Below are positions 24,405-34,560 of a stretch of 64,000 nt of DNA, piece by piece. Source of the DNA: Annona cherimola (lineage: Eukaryota; Streptophyta; Magnoliopsida; Magnoliales; Annonaceae); the NCBI GenBank assembly GCA_030490835.1, contig CM059977.1, positions 36,973,676 to 37,037,675 of the forward strand, written 5' to 3'. Below the pieces are notes generated by a model, which made no database searches, was not told the origin of the DNA, and worked only from the letters and a program-made list of their open reading frames with translations. Position 1 is the stretch's first letter. Every line of letters begins with the position of its first letter. The position numbers and the translations under genes are program-made.

Positions 24405-24653
24405 TTTCTTTTAATGGTTTCTTTTCTTTTTTGGTTCACGAAATTTTCGTTTTGGATCCTTGGGGGAATCTGGTTACTTTATTTGGTTTGTTAGACATTT
24501 TATTCCTTTTCTGTTGGTTGTGAAAGGCTTTTGCTTCTCCTTCACATTTCCCTGCGACTTCCTTCGACGTTGCTCTCTTATAATTTTATTTAAACCTTCG
24601 AAAGAAGGTGCTGGGAGGAGCATTGAGGAATTTTTTATGATTTTGTATTGTAG
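24405..24653 (+). repeat. Inverted repeat arm L: 3' end of an intron shared with 37649-37897
   Basis: Reverse complement of 37649-37897 over about 250 bp with roughly 15 mismatches by eye (about 94% identity). Shared text includes GGTTACTTTATTTGGTTTGT and TTTAAACCTTCGAAAGAAGG. It ends ...TTTTGTATTGTAG, a proper plant 3' splice site, directly before the GAAAT that starts the GSK3-like exon and is the Copia target duplication. I infer that it is the end of GSK3-like intron 1. Confidence 0.8.
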
Positions 24654-25292
24654 GAAATTGTTGGTCCCGAGTTAATGGCAAAACCAAAGAGGGGAGGGGT
24701 GAATTGGGTTTTTATAAAATTCTTTGGTAAGTTAAAAACTTAACCCCTTGAAAGTTTAATCCCCTTGATTGATGAAATGAAATGGAAAGCAATATAATGT
24801 AGAGAGCAAAAATATAAATCAAGTACACAAGATTTTTATAGTGGTTCGGGCAACCTCCCTACTCCACTCTTCCAAGCTCACACTCCTTGTGACTTGGGTT
24901 CCACTATTGTATTCCTCAAATACAATTAGAGCCACTGCTCTCTTCTAGATTCAGTTCTAGGGGGCTTCAACAAATCTCAGCACAAGTAGGTGATGAGTTC
25001 CACTCCAACCACACACTACTTTGCTTACACTTGATCTTAGTTCCTCAAACTAAATCAAGTTCAATACAACAATAAGAAAAACAGAAAGAATCTACACGTT
25101 ACTGTTGTGTAGAGACAGTTTGGCGTAGAGAAGAACTTGTAGAGTTGGCTTTGAAGATTCAGAAGTTGAGCTCTAGCAGTTTGAAGCAAAGTTCTTCTTC
25201 TTTGGATTGACTTGATCTCTTTAATACTCTTTAAAGATGGGAGTTAAGCACCCTTAATGATTTTCAGCTACTTCCCTCGTCCACAATGACTG

Positions 25293-25302
25293 CCTTTTAT
25301 AA
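25293..25302 (-). promoter_or_regulatory. TATA box in the 3' LTR
   Basis: The minus strand reads TTATAAAAGG. It lies about 70 bp downstream, in the direction of transcription, of the nearer palindrome array, so that array occupies a typical promoter-proximal enhancer position in U3. The same site is kept in the other LTR. Confidence 0.6.
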
Positions 25303-25373
25303 TTTTGGAGGGAATCCGAACGTTTGAAGGTAGGTGGCGCGCATTAAATGCGCCAACGTTCAAATAATTTCCG

Positions 25374-25566
25374 ACCGTTGCGACCCAAGTTGCAGGCGGA
25401 GTCGACTTCGGGTGCGACTTCGCCCAAGTCGCAGATGGAGTCGACTTCGGGTGCGACTTCGCCTTTCCGTAGCGTCTTCAAGTTCCAGGTTGTGTCGACT
25501 TGGGCATCGACTTGACCCAAGTCGCACGTGGAGTCGACTTCGGTGTGCGACTTCACTTCGTCAGTT
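25374..25566. repeat. Promoter-proximal GTCGACTT palindrome array (3' LTR)
   Basis: Contains four GTCGAC cores, each inside AGTCGACTT, flanked by AAGTCGCA on one side and TGCGACTT on the other, making nested dyads. The equivalent array in the 5' LTR is at 32403-32595. These repeats generate Arg/Ser-rich frames that are not genes. Confidence 0.85.
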
Positions 25567-25917
25567 ATCTTGATGAACTTGAAAACTTGGAATTCTTTAG
25601 TTTGCTTGGATTCCTTCATGCCTTTTGTTGTTCTCTAGCATTTTTCACTTCCTTTTGAATCATTGTCTTCATTTTAGCTTGCTTTCATTAGCTCCATGTT
25701 TGGTAAGCCTTTGAACTCATGAGTCTTGAATCGTATAATCTTGTACAACTTCTTGGTTGAGTTTATGCATCTTGCTTGGACTTGGATTTGTCTTCATATG
25801 TTTTAGTTTGAGCATCTAGGTTGCCTTGATCTTCATCTTCATGCAAGTTTGTCTTGAAAATTGGTTAATCCAGCTTATCTTCTGAAAAAATCCCCTCTGC
25901 CCGATCGAAGACAATGC

Positions 25918-26226
25918 CGGAGTCGACTTCGTCTGCGACTTCACCTCAAGTCGCAAGTGGAGTCGACTTGGGGTGCGACTTCGGCACTTCGGGGTCTGGA
26001 CTTCAACTCTGGAAGGTTTTGTCATGTTGAAGTCGATACTGGAGTCGACTTGGTCTGCGACTTCGACCCAAGTCGCATGCGAAGTCGATTTTGTTTGCGA
26101 CTTCGGCAGTTCAGCTCTCCATTTTCAACTCTGGAAGGAATTGACGCCTCGAAGTCGATGCTGGAGTCGATTTGGGGATCGACTTGGCCTAAGTCGATAC
26201 CTGAGTCGACTTGGAAATCAACTTAA
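25918..26226. repeat. Distal GTCGACTT palindrome array (3' LTR)
   Basis: Continuation of the same motif family further upstream in U3, interrupted by a 20-bp non-palindromic phrase TTCAACTCTGGAAGG present twice. Four intact GTCGAC cores remain here against six at the same place in the other LTR; the lost ones read GTCGATT, as expected from C-to-T decay. Confidence 0.85.
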
Positions 26227-26362
26227 CCTGCCATGCTTCGTTTTCTTCAAATGTATAGCCTTTAATCACTTCCACAAACATGTTAGTAGCCAAGACTTAC
26301 TCAAATTGATTTGTTAATCATCAAAACATAGATTTAGCTTGTTTTTCACATATTTCCAACAA

Positions 26363-26376
26363 TCTCCCCCTTTTTG
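26363..26376 (-). promoter_or_regulatory. Polypurine tract
   Basis: The minus strand reads AAAAAGGGGGAGAT immediately before the 3' LTR edge at 26361. This is the plus-strand primer site of the retrotransposon and confirms the LTR boundary and orientation. Confidence 0.9.
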
Positions 26377-26676
26377 ATGATTGACCAAATCGATTTGAGT
26401 GTATACCTTTCAATTGCTTAAAAACATGATAAGTTTGCATTTTTGAAATATTATCATACTTATGCTTATGCAAACTTTCAAGTTGAGAACATTTAACAAA
26501 TATTCAACTTAAACACAATCATAAGAACTTGTACTCTTAGCCTATTTAGACTTAAATCATTTGAACTCAAATCCTACTCTTCTCCCCCTTTTTGTCAATA
26601 TATCAAAAAATTAGAGGGTAAAGAAAGAGACAGGTGGAGTTGCTCCCCCTAAACAGGTGCTCCCCCTTAGTTTGTG

Positions 26677-28152
26677 CTAAGTTAATTCAATCATTCCCAT
26701 GTCATTTATAATCTTATAAAATGGTTCTTTTGCTAGAGGTTTTGTGAATATATCTACAATTTGATCTTCAATTCTTACATATTCCAAACATATATCATGA
26801 TTTTCTACATGTTCTTTAATAAAATGGTGTCTAAGGTCTATATGTTTGGTCCTAGAATGCAATACTGGATTTTTAGTTAAACATATGACACTTGTATTAT
26901 CACATTTAATAGGTATATCTTTAAAATCCATGTCATAGTCCCTAAGTTGTTGTTTCATCCAAAGCAATTGGGCACAACAGCTCCCGGCGGCAATGTATTC
27001 GACTTCCGCCATAGATAGAGCAACACTAGTTTGTTTTCTTGATAACCATGAAACCAACATGTTTCTAAGAAATTGACATGTTCCACTAGTGCTTTTTCTA
27101 TCTACTTTGTAACCGGAAAAATCCGCATCCGAGTAGCCGATTAGATCAAAATTAGAACATTTTGGATACCAAAGTCCTATGTTGGTAGTGTCCACTAAAT
27201 ATCTGAAATTTTTTTTCACAGCTACCAAGTGTGATTCTTTTGGACATGACTGAAATCTAGAGCACATACACACACTAAACAATATGTCAGGCCTAGAAGC
27301 AGTTAAATACAATAAAGAACCTATCATGCTTCTATACAATTTTAGATCAACTATTTTTCCTTTCTCATCTTTGTCGATTTTGATTATTTAGCTCATAGGC
27401 GTGTTTTCTCCTTTGCTATTCTCCATGCCAAACTTCTTCAGCATTTCTTTGATATACTTGGACTGGTTAATGAAGATTCTTTCATTTAGTTGCTTGATTT
27501 ACAGTCCAAGGAAGAAATTCAGCTCTCCCATCATGCTCATCTCAAATTCTTTCTGCATAAGCTCAGAAAATTCTTGACAAAGAGTTTCATTAGTAGCGCC
27601 GAAAATAATATCATCAACATAAATTTGAATGATCAATATATCCTTTTCTTTATACTTGATAAAGAAGGTGGTGTCTACCTTTCCTTTTTGAAAATCATGA
27701 TCAATCAGAAATTTGCTTAATCTCTCAAACCAAGCCCTTAGAGCTTGTTTTAATCCATATAATGCTTTGGTTAACTTGTACACAAATTTAGATTGATCTT
27801 TTTCCTCAAATCCAGGTGGTTGTTCTACATACACCTCTTCATTTATATATCCATTCAAAAATGCACTTTTAACATCCATTTGAAACAATTTAAAGTTCAT
27901 GTGAGATGCAAAAGCTAGTAAGATGCGAATTGCTTTCAATCTAGCAACCGGGGCATAGGATTCCTCAAAATCTATTCCTTCTTCTTGTGAGTATCCTTTT
28001 GCCACAAGTCTAGCTTCGTTTCTCACTACAAGTCCACTTTCATCTAATTTGTTCCTAAAGACCCACTTGGTGCCAATAAAAGTACAATCGCTTGATCTAG
28101 GAACAAGGCGCCAAACTTGGTTTCTTTCAAATTGGTTTAGCTCTTCTTGCAT
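26677..28152 (-). pseudogene. Copia reverse transcriptase and RNase H (decayed)
   Basis: Reads from about 28152 leftward in one frame, ending after TKPLAKEPFY...GMIELT at 26677. RT motifs: [33 protein letters not shown], the catalytic [10 protein letters not shown], and GSLLYL. RNase H motifs: GYSDADFSG, KSTSGTCQF, VEYIAAGSCCAQ, CDNTSVICLTKNP, SRTKHIDLRHHF, DIFTKPL. It shares a frame with the integrase upstream, as expected of a Copia polyprotein. In-frame stops occur near 27497 (CAA to TAA in LQIKQ) and near 27390, so no functional enzyme is made. The left neighbour is the polypurine tract and LTR. Confidence 0.95.
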
Positions 28153-28167
28153 TGCTATAATCCAGTT

Positions 28168-29406
28168 TTAATCATCAAGAGCTTGATCAATATTGGATGG
28201 TTCAATCTTAGATACAAAGGCGTATTGTCCACAAATATTTTGCTTTGACCTTATAGTTTTTACACCTTCATATACATTCCCTATAACTTGTTCAATTGGA
28301 TGGGAATGTTTGAATTTTAATTCAGTTGGAGGTTTGTAAGAATTATTACCTTCACTTACCCTTTCCTCCAAGGAATCTTCTTGCTTTTCCACATGTAGTT
28401 TTTCAAAACTACTTGCTATATCATCTGCATCACTTGCATCACTTAAATCATCTTTTCTTTTGAAACATGAGTTAGATTTATCAAAAACAACATGTATTGA
28501 CTCTTCTACAACTTGGTTTCTTTTGTTGAAGACTCTATATACTTTGCTATTTGATGAGTAACCAAGGAATATTGCCTCATCACTTTTAGCATCTAATTTT
28601 TCTAATTTGGTTTTTCCATTGTTCAAAACATAGCATGTGCATCCAAAAGCATGAAAATAAGAGATATTTGGTTTTCTTCCTTTCCATAGCTCATATGGGG
28701 TCTTTTTCAAGATTTCTCTAATGGTAACTCGATTTAAAACATGACAAGCTGTACTTACAGCTTCACGCCAAAATTTCTTGGATAATTTGCTCTCATTTAG
28801 CATTGTTCTAGCCATCTTTTGTATAGTTCTGTTTTTCCTTTCAACTACTCCATTTTGTTGTGGAGTTCTTGGTGCAGAAAATGTGTGATGAATTTTTTTT
28901 TCATTGCATAATTCTATGAATCGTTTATTTTCAAATTCACCACCATGATCATTTCTTATAGTCATAATAGTACTTTGTTTTTCATTTTGCACCAAATTTA
29001 CAAAAGTTGCAAACATAGAGAAGGCTTCATCTTTGCTAGCTAAGAGAATTATCCATGTGAATCTTGAAAAATCATCAACAATTATAAACACATATTTCTT
29101 TCCATCAATGGTTAAAATGTCGGATGACCCATATAGATCCATGTGTAGCAATTTGAATGGCCTAGTGGTGGAAATTTCCTTTTTGGTAGAGAAAGGCATT
29201 TTAGGTTGTTTCGATAATTGACATGCCTTGCAAATTTTGTCTTTGTCATATTTCAACTTTGGCAAACCTTCTATCAAATTCTTTTTCCATAGAGTTTTAA
29301 TGTTTGACATGTTTACATGTCCAAGCCTCTTATGCCAAACCCATGGATCATTATCAATGGCCATTAGACATTGACCATCTAGTTCATCAAGTGAAACCAA
29401 ATACAC
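28168..29406 (-). pseudogene. Copia integrase with GAG-pre-integrase zinc domain
   Basis: 412 codons open. The N-terminal part has the HHCC-type zinc motif (HKRLGHVN ... CKACQLSKQ). The catalytic core shows LHMDLYG, VDDFSRFTW, the ND-HGGEFEN segment (DDE second D) and TPQQNGVVERKNRT (DDE glutamate). FLGYSSNSKVYRVFN follows, typical of the Copia integrase C-terminal region. This is the longest clean pol segment. A TAA separates it from the RT segment, which continues in the same frame, and a frameshift separates it from the protease upstream. The start is not meaningful because the region belongs to a polyprotein. Confidence 0.95.
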
Positions 29407-29567
29407 ATTTCCATATTGTTTTTACTAAACATGATATGTTCTCCATCAAATACATTACATATAGATGATTCAAACACAACCTTGTATCCTTTGTCACATA
29501 ATTGACTAATGCTCATTAGATTGTGCTTAAGTCCTTCAACAAAAAAAACATCTTCCATGCATGCATT

Positions 29568-29759
29568 TTACATACTATATATGTTTTCTTTACCTTTGAT
29601 TTTACCTTTCTCATTATTACCAAAGGCAACCGTTCCATCGTTGCAAGACTTAAGTTTATGAAATAAACCTCTTTCTCCGGTCATATGCCTTGAACAACCG
29701 CTATCCATGAACCATACGTTGTTTGTCTTTGCCTTGAAACATATCTGAAAAATAAGCAA
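29568..29759 (-). pseudogene. Copia aspartic protease (truncated frame)
   Basis: A 63-codon segment with WFMDSGCSRHMTGE, the Copia protease active-site signature (D-S-G), followed by GTVAFGNNEKGKIKGK. It lies between gag and integrase and is out of frame with both, so frameshifts have split the polyprotein on each side. Confidence 0.9.
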
Positions 29760-29766
29760 GTAGATC

Positions 29767-30555
29767 TTATCTCTTTGGTACCCATTTTATGGGTCCATTT
29801 GGGTTAGTAATCCGATTCAACCTTTGTTGTTCTAACTTAGAAAGCCCAAATATTTTGTTTCTTGGAACCCAAACTAGTTTTGCACCATGGTCATACAGTT
29901 TCTTAAAATTACATTTATAGATTTTACGACCCATCTTATTGCAAAAATTGCAAGCCATTGGTAGTGTAGGAGTAGGCCTCCAAGTATGTAATGGTTCAAA
30001 AGTTGGCCTTCTAGTCCACATAACATTTTTCCTTTTTGGCTTGTAGATAGGTGCATTTTTTGTTTGATTTTTCCCAAGTATTGGCACATTCGATTTGTCA
30101 CTTTCTCTTTGCTCAAATGTGGAGTATCCAAGACCTCTTTTGTTTGTTTGGGAGATCATGTTCAGAAACATTTTTACATTTTCTCCTTGATTAGAGAACT
30201 TAGCTAATGATTCATTTAAGGATTCATTCTCCTTTTTCAATTTCTCTACTTCTTTCAACAATGATTCATTTTTCTCTTTCAGTTTTGTTGATCTTTCAGC
30301 TAGTTTTCCATTTACAATAATAATAGAGTTACATTGTTGTCTCTTTAATGACAACTTGTTTCCTAGCTTTTTGATTTCCTCATATAATGAATCATATGCA
30401 AGTTGTAGTTTTTCTAATTCAGTACATTTGAGGCATTCATGAAAAGAAGAATAACTAGATTGAGAATGGCAAGGTTTGGAAGTTATCTCTTCATTGCTTG
30501 TGCACTTTGTTGAGATGGTTTGTTCTTCCAAAACTTCCGTTATGTTCAAACACAA
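29767..30555 (-). pseudogene. C-terminal gag extension with coiled coil and second zinc knuckle
   Basis: It continues the gag frame after a single in-frame TAA at 30568-30570. A long Lys/Glu/Leu-rich heptad-like region (ELEKLQLAYDSLYEEIKKL through KKENESLNESLAKF) predicts a coiled coil. A degenerate CCHC follows: CNFCNKMGRKIYKC has Arg where the His should be. The segment ends with IKWVPKR. Such an extension between the gag knuckle and the protease is typical of SIRE-like elements. Confidence 0.85.
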
Positions 30556-30567
30556 CAGATTTTCTTC

Positions 30568-31638
30568 TTATTCGATTTGCGCCATGCAGCATATTCTAGC
30601 ACAATTCGCCGCCTCAAAGTCGTCGGTTGAAGAGCTACTTGTTGATGAAGTTTCTTCATTGACGTACATGGCCCTTCCTTTTGGCCTTTGGTATTTTCTG
30701 TTTTCATGTCTTTCCCTCCTATCTTGTTGATCTTTTGATTTCTCTTCCGGCGTAGGACATTGAGCTTGCATATGTCCCATCCCGCCGCATCTATAGCACT
30801 TTGTTGGCTCCTTCTTCTTCTCTCTTCGTGGTCTTTCTTTGAAGTCTTTGAAGTTTCTTTCTTTTCTCACAAACTTTCGAAATTTTCGAGTGAGTAGTGC
30901 TATATCTTCATCATCGTTGTGAGATGAGGAGGTAGATTCTTCTGAGTTGTTGGTAGCCTTTAGTGCAATAGCTTTCTTCCCTTTGTGATTATCTTCATTT
31001 CTTTTCTTAATTAGCTCATGTGACATTAGTGAGCTAATAAGGTCTTCTAGCTTCAATGTGTTCAAGTCCTTTGCTTCTTCTATTGCAGTAATTTTCGGAG
31101 TCCATGATTCGGGTAGCGCCCTTAGAATCTTCATGACCTGCTCCGATTCAGAAATTGCTTTTCCAAGACCTTTCAAAGCATTAGTAATTTTAGAGAATCT
31201 AGCAAACATTTCAAAAATATTTTCTATATCTAGCATTCTAAAGCTTTCCAACTCTCCAATCAAAATATTTCTCCTTGTCCCTTGGACTTGAGAAGTTTTT
31301 TCATATATAGATGTTAAAGTATCCCATATTTCTTTTGCGGTTAAACAAGAGGGTACTCTATCATATTCAAAAGCTGTAAGAGCACAAAATAGTGAGTTCA
31401 TAGCTTTAGCATTGCTCTTTACAGTTCTTACTTCCTTTTCGGTCCATTTAGAAGCTCTTTTATCAGTTGGCAAGATTACACCGTCTTGGATTGCAATCCA
31501 AGAGTCCATATCGGTAGCCATAATGAGTTGCTTCATACGAAGCTTCCAATAGCCGAAATTGTTCCCATCAAACAATGGTGGCCTAGTAAATGATTGGCCC
31601 TCGGCAAATGCGAGAACGGAAGTTGATTGGGATGCCAT
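30568..31638 (-). pseudogene. Copia gag (capsid and zinc knuckle)
   Basis: 356 codons from an ATG at 31638, about 35 bp inside the primer binding site. The opening FTRPPLFDGNNFGYWKLRM is the plant Copia gag start. The body holds KEIWDTLTSIYE, ILRALPESW and a UBN2-like capsid domain, then a Lys-rich segment and a perfect CCHC knuckle CYRCGGMGHMQAQC. Gag packages element RNA in cytoplasmic particles. The frame is open except for the terminal TAA, after which the same frame runs on for 262 more codons, so that stop is probably a mutation. Confidence 0.9.
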
Positions 31639-31672
31639 ATCAATGAATCTCTTTAGTTTAACTCAAAGACCT

Positions 31673-31684
31673 GCTCTGATACCA
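31673..31684 (-). promoter_or_regulatory. Primer binding site for initiator tRNA-Met
   Basis: The minus strand reads TGGTATCAGAGC, two bases from the 5' LTR edge at 31687. It primes minus-strand DNA synthesis. Confidence 0.92.
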
Positions 31685-32321
31685 CTTGTTGGTCCCGAGT
31701 TAATGGCAAAACCCAATAGGGGAGGGGTGAATTGGGTTCTTATAAAATTCTTTGTTAAGTTAAAAACTTAACCCCTTGAAAGTTTAATCCCCTTGATTGA
31801 TGAAATGAAATGAAAAGCAATATAATGTAGAGAGCAGAAATATAAATCAAGCACACAAGATTTTTATAGTGGTTCGGGTAACCTCCCTACTCCACTCTTC
31901 CAAGCTCACACTCCTTGTGACTTGGGTTCCACTATTGTATTCCTCAAATACAATTAGAGTCACTGCTCTCTTCTAGATTTCAGCTCTAGGGGGCTTCAAC
32001 AAATCTCAGCACAAGTAGGTGATGAGTTCCACTCCAACCACACACTACTTTGCTTACACTTGATCTTAGTTCCTCAAACTAAATCAAGTTCAATACAACA
32101 ATAAGAAAAACAGAAAGAATCTACACGTTACTGTTGTGTAGAGACAGTTTGGCGTAGAGAAGAACTTGTAGAGTTGGCTTTGAAGATTCAGAAGTTGAGC
32201 TCTAGCAGTTTGAAGCAAAGTTCTTCTTCTTTGGATTGACTTGATCTCTTTAATACTCTTTAAAGATGGGAGTTAAGCACCCTTAATGATTTTCAGCTAC
32301 TTCCCTCGTCCACAATGACTG

Positions 32322-32331
32322 CCTTTTATAA
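32322..32331 (-). promoter_or_regulatory. TATA box in the 5' LTR
   Basis: The minus strand reads TTATAAAAGG, which would start the element RNA some 30 bp to the left, inside this LTR. Confidence 0.65.
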
Positions 32332-32402
32332 TTTTGGAGAGAATCCGAACGTTTGAAGGTAGGTGGCGCGCATTAAATGCGCCAACGTTCAAATAATTTC
32401 CG

Positions 32403-32595
32403 ACCGTTGCGACCCAAGTCGCAGGCGGAGTCGACTTCGGGTGCGACTTCGCCCAAGTCGCAGATGGAGTCGACTTCGGGTGCGACTTCGCCTTTCCGTA
32501 GCGTCTTCAAGTTTCAGGTTGGGTCGACTTGGGCATCGACTTGACCCAAGTCGCACGTGGAGTCGACTTCGGTGTGCGACTTCACTTCGTCAGTT
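32403..32595. repeat. Promoter-proximal GTCGACTT palindrome array (5' LTR)
   Basis: Same structure as 25374-25566. The repeat plan is AAGTCGCA, a short spacer, GGAGTCGACTTC, a short spacer, TGCGACTT, so the outer arms are complementary and the centre is itself a palindrome. Confidence 0.85.
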
Positions 32596-32946
32596 ATCTT
32601 GATGAACTTGAAAACTTGGAATTCTTTAGTTTGCTTGGATTCCTTCATGCCTTTTGTTGTTCTCTAGCATTTTTCACTTCCTTTTGAATCATTGTCTTCA
32701 TTTTAGCTTGCTTTCATTAGCTCCATGTTTGGTAAGCCTTTGAACTCATGAGTCTTGAATCGTATAATCTTGTACAACTTCTTGGTTGAGTTTATGCATC
32801 TTGCTTGGACTTAGATTTGTCTTCATATGTTTTAGTTTGAGCATCTAGGTTGCCTTGATCTTCATCTTCATGCAAGTTTGTCTTGAAAATTGGTTAATCC
32901 AGCTTATCTTCTGAAAAAATCCCCTCTGCCCGATCGAAGACAATGC

Positions 32947-33255
32947 CGGAGTCGACTTCGTCTGCGACTTCACCTCAAGTCGCAAGTGGAGTCGACTTGG
33001 GGTGCGACTTCGGCACTTCGGGGTCTGGACTTCAACTCTGGAAGGTTTTGTCATGTTGAAGTCGATACTGGAGTCGACTTGGTCTGCGACTTCGACCCAA
33101 GTCGCATGCGAAGTCGACTTCGTTTGCGACTTTGGAAGTTCAGCTCTCCATTTTCAACTCTGGAAGGAATTGACGCCTCGAAGTCGATGCTGGAGTCGAC
33201 TTGGGGATCGACTTGGCCTAAGTCGATGCCTGAGTCGACTTGGAAATCGACTTAA
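32947..33255. repeat. Distal GTCGACTT palindrome array (5' LTR)
   Basis: Six intact GTCGAC cores spaced irregularly, with AAGTCGCA/TGCGACTT arms and half sites reading ATCGACTT. The better preserved of the two distal arrays. Confidence 0.85.
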
Positions 33256-33390
33256 CCTGCCATGCTTGGTTTTCTTCAAATGTATAGCCTTTAATCACTT
33301 CCACAAACATGTTAGTAGCCAATACTTACTCAAATTGATTTGTTAATCATCAAAACATAGATTTAGCTTGTTTTCCACATATTTCCAACT

Positions 33391-34270
33391 GAAATGTCCA
33401 CCTCTGTCATAGATGGGAATCATCCTGTCACTGGGCACATCATTTCCATTACAATTGGCGGCAAAAATGGGGAGCCCAAGCAGGTGAGAATGTACTTATT
33501 GGAGTTCAATGTCTTTTCAGTTATTCGTTCTTCAACTTGAAAATGATGGAGCGTACTGTTTTTGTTTTTCATTTTTACCTTATTGTCTCTGTTGAATTGC
33601 GATTATGGAAGGAAAGAATGCTTTAGTTTCATAACCTTGCTTGATTTTGATTTTTGTCTTTGAGGTTGTTGTGGTCATCTTGAGCCTTGCAAAATGGGCT
33701 TTGCCAAAGAGGCTATGTTTTGCGATCTCCCTTGCTTCTCTGATATGGCCAGAAAATGAGGCTGGCTACTAGACGCGGGTAGGATTTAATGATGTTCAAA
33801 ATTCTCTGGTTGATTACATGAGAGATTGGATGCCTTCTCGTCATGTTTCATAGATATTTTGTTGCTTTTGCAGGATATTGTCTTCCTTGTTAATTAGGCT
33901 ATTAAATCTCATAAAAGCATTTCTTGCATATACTTTTGTGCATTGTCCATGTTGATGGTTCCTGATTTCAGTATTGTGAGGCTAATTGCATTTCCCTGCT
34001 TTCCTTATAGACCATTAGTTACATGGCGGAGCGTGTTATGGGTACAAGTTCATTTGGAGTTATCGTTCAGGTACATGTGATAATTGTATTTGTTTATATG
34101 GTTGATTTCGGTGGTCGTGTTTTCGGGTTTTTACTATCCACTTCTTAGTTTTGTTAATTGTTTTTATAAGGCTAAATGCTTGGAGATAGGAGAGACTGTA
34201 GCTATCAAGGTCTTGCAAGATAGATGATATAAAAATCGGTAGCTGCAATTAATGCACACAAATCACGCCC
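33391..34270 (+). pseudogene. Shaggy/GSK3-like protein kinase fragment (exons 2-4)
   Basis: Plant GSK3-like kinases are cytosolic/nuclear Ser/Thr kinases acting for example in brassinosteroid signalling. Exon 2 (33391-33483, donor CAG/GTGAGA) encodes EMSTSVIDGN then VTGHIISITIGGKNGEPKQ. Exon 3 (34011-34070, between CTTATAG and GTACAT) reads TISYMAERVMGTSSFG, the glycine-rich loop with one Gly changed to Ser. Exon 4 (from 34171, after TTATAAG) reads AKCLEIGETVAIK then VLQDR, a TGA, YKNR, a TAG, LQLM. One codon of the AIKK pair is missing, and both stops fit CGA-to-TGA and GAG-to-TAG changes. The rest of the kinase domain is absent. The Copia element sits exactly at the first base of exon 2. 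Clearly non-functional. Confidence 0.9.
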
Positions 34271-34560
34271 CAGACCTTGCCAATCGTTGGATTCATTCTC
34301 TAGCTGCTCACGCATGACGACCATTTCTGGAAAGGGGAAAGGGATTGCCTCAGTTCCAACAGACATCGTCGGTGCTTGAAGTCGCGCATGCCTTTCTCCG
34401 GCGTTCTTCTCATCGTCATCTCCGACGACGGCGGTGTCTCTTCCTGCTCGTCGCCGAAAGAAGACCATAAGTGAAGTGTAATCTCCTTGCCCTTCATCCA
34501 AACATTCGAAATGCACTCCTTGCCCTTTATCCAAACATTCAGAATACACTCATTTTTCTT
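34271..34560. other. GC-richer insert of unknown origin
   Basis: The kinase similarity stops and about 290 bp of GC-richer DNA follows, open on the minus strand (34205-34549) but without a recognised domain. It ends in a 33-bp tandem duplication (CCTTGCCCTTCATCCAAACA and a near copy, about 34487-34550). It may be another captured exon. Confidence 0.35.

Larger units (their letters stand above)
24659..26361 (-). repeat. 3' LTR of the SIRE-type element
   Basis: 1703 bp, TG...CA on the plus strand (TGTTGGTCCCGAG ... TTTCCAACA). Differs from the other LTR at about 25 positions by eye (roughly 1.5%), many of them C-to-T or G-to-A at CG sites. It contains two GTCGACTT arrays and, on the minus strand, a TATA box at plus 25293-25302. 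Confidence 0.95.
24659..33390 (-). mobile_element. SIRE-type Ty1/Copia retrotransposon, full length but decayed
   Basis: An 8732-bp element on the minus strand: LTR (31687-33390), primer site for initiator tRNA-Met, gag, protease, integrase, RT-RNase H, polypurine tract, LTR (24659-26361). It is flanked by the perfect 5-bp target duplication GAAAT (24654-24658, 33391-33395). The order PR-INT-RT-RH defines Copia. The long LTRs, the coiled-coil/second knuckle region after gag and the RNase H phrases (KSTSGTCQF, EYIAAGSCCAQ, SRTKHIDLRHHF) fit the SIRE/Maximus lineage. No env-like frame is visible. Coding regions carry several in-frame stops and at least two frameshifts, so it is non-autonomous now. 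The outer LTR terminus is ...CAACT instead of ...CAACA, one terminal substitution. Confidence 0.95.
31687..33390 (-). repeat. 5' LTR of the SIRE-type element
   Basis: 1704 bp. It holds the same TATA site (32322-32331), the same two palindrome arrays and ten intact GTCGAC cores. Its outer end borders the second GAAAT target duplication. Confidence 0.95.

Noticed and set aside
25334..26317. Arg/Ser-rich plus-strand frames in the LTR (also 32363-33346)
   Set aside because: Products of the GTCGACTT repeats, duplicated because they lie in both LTRs; they change frame between copies.
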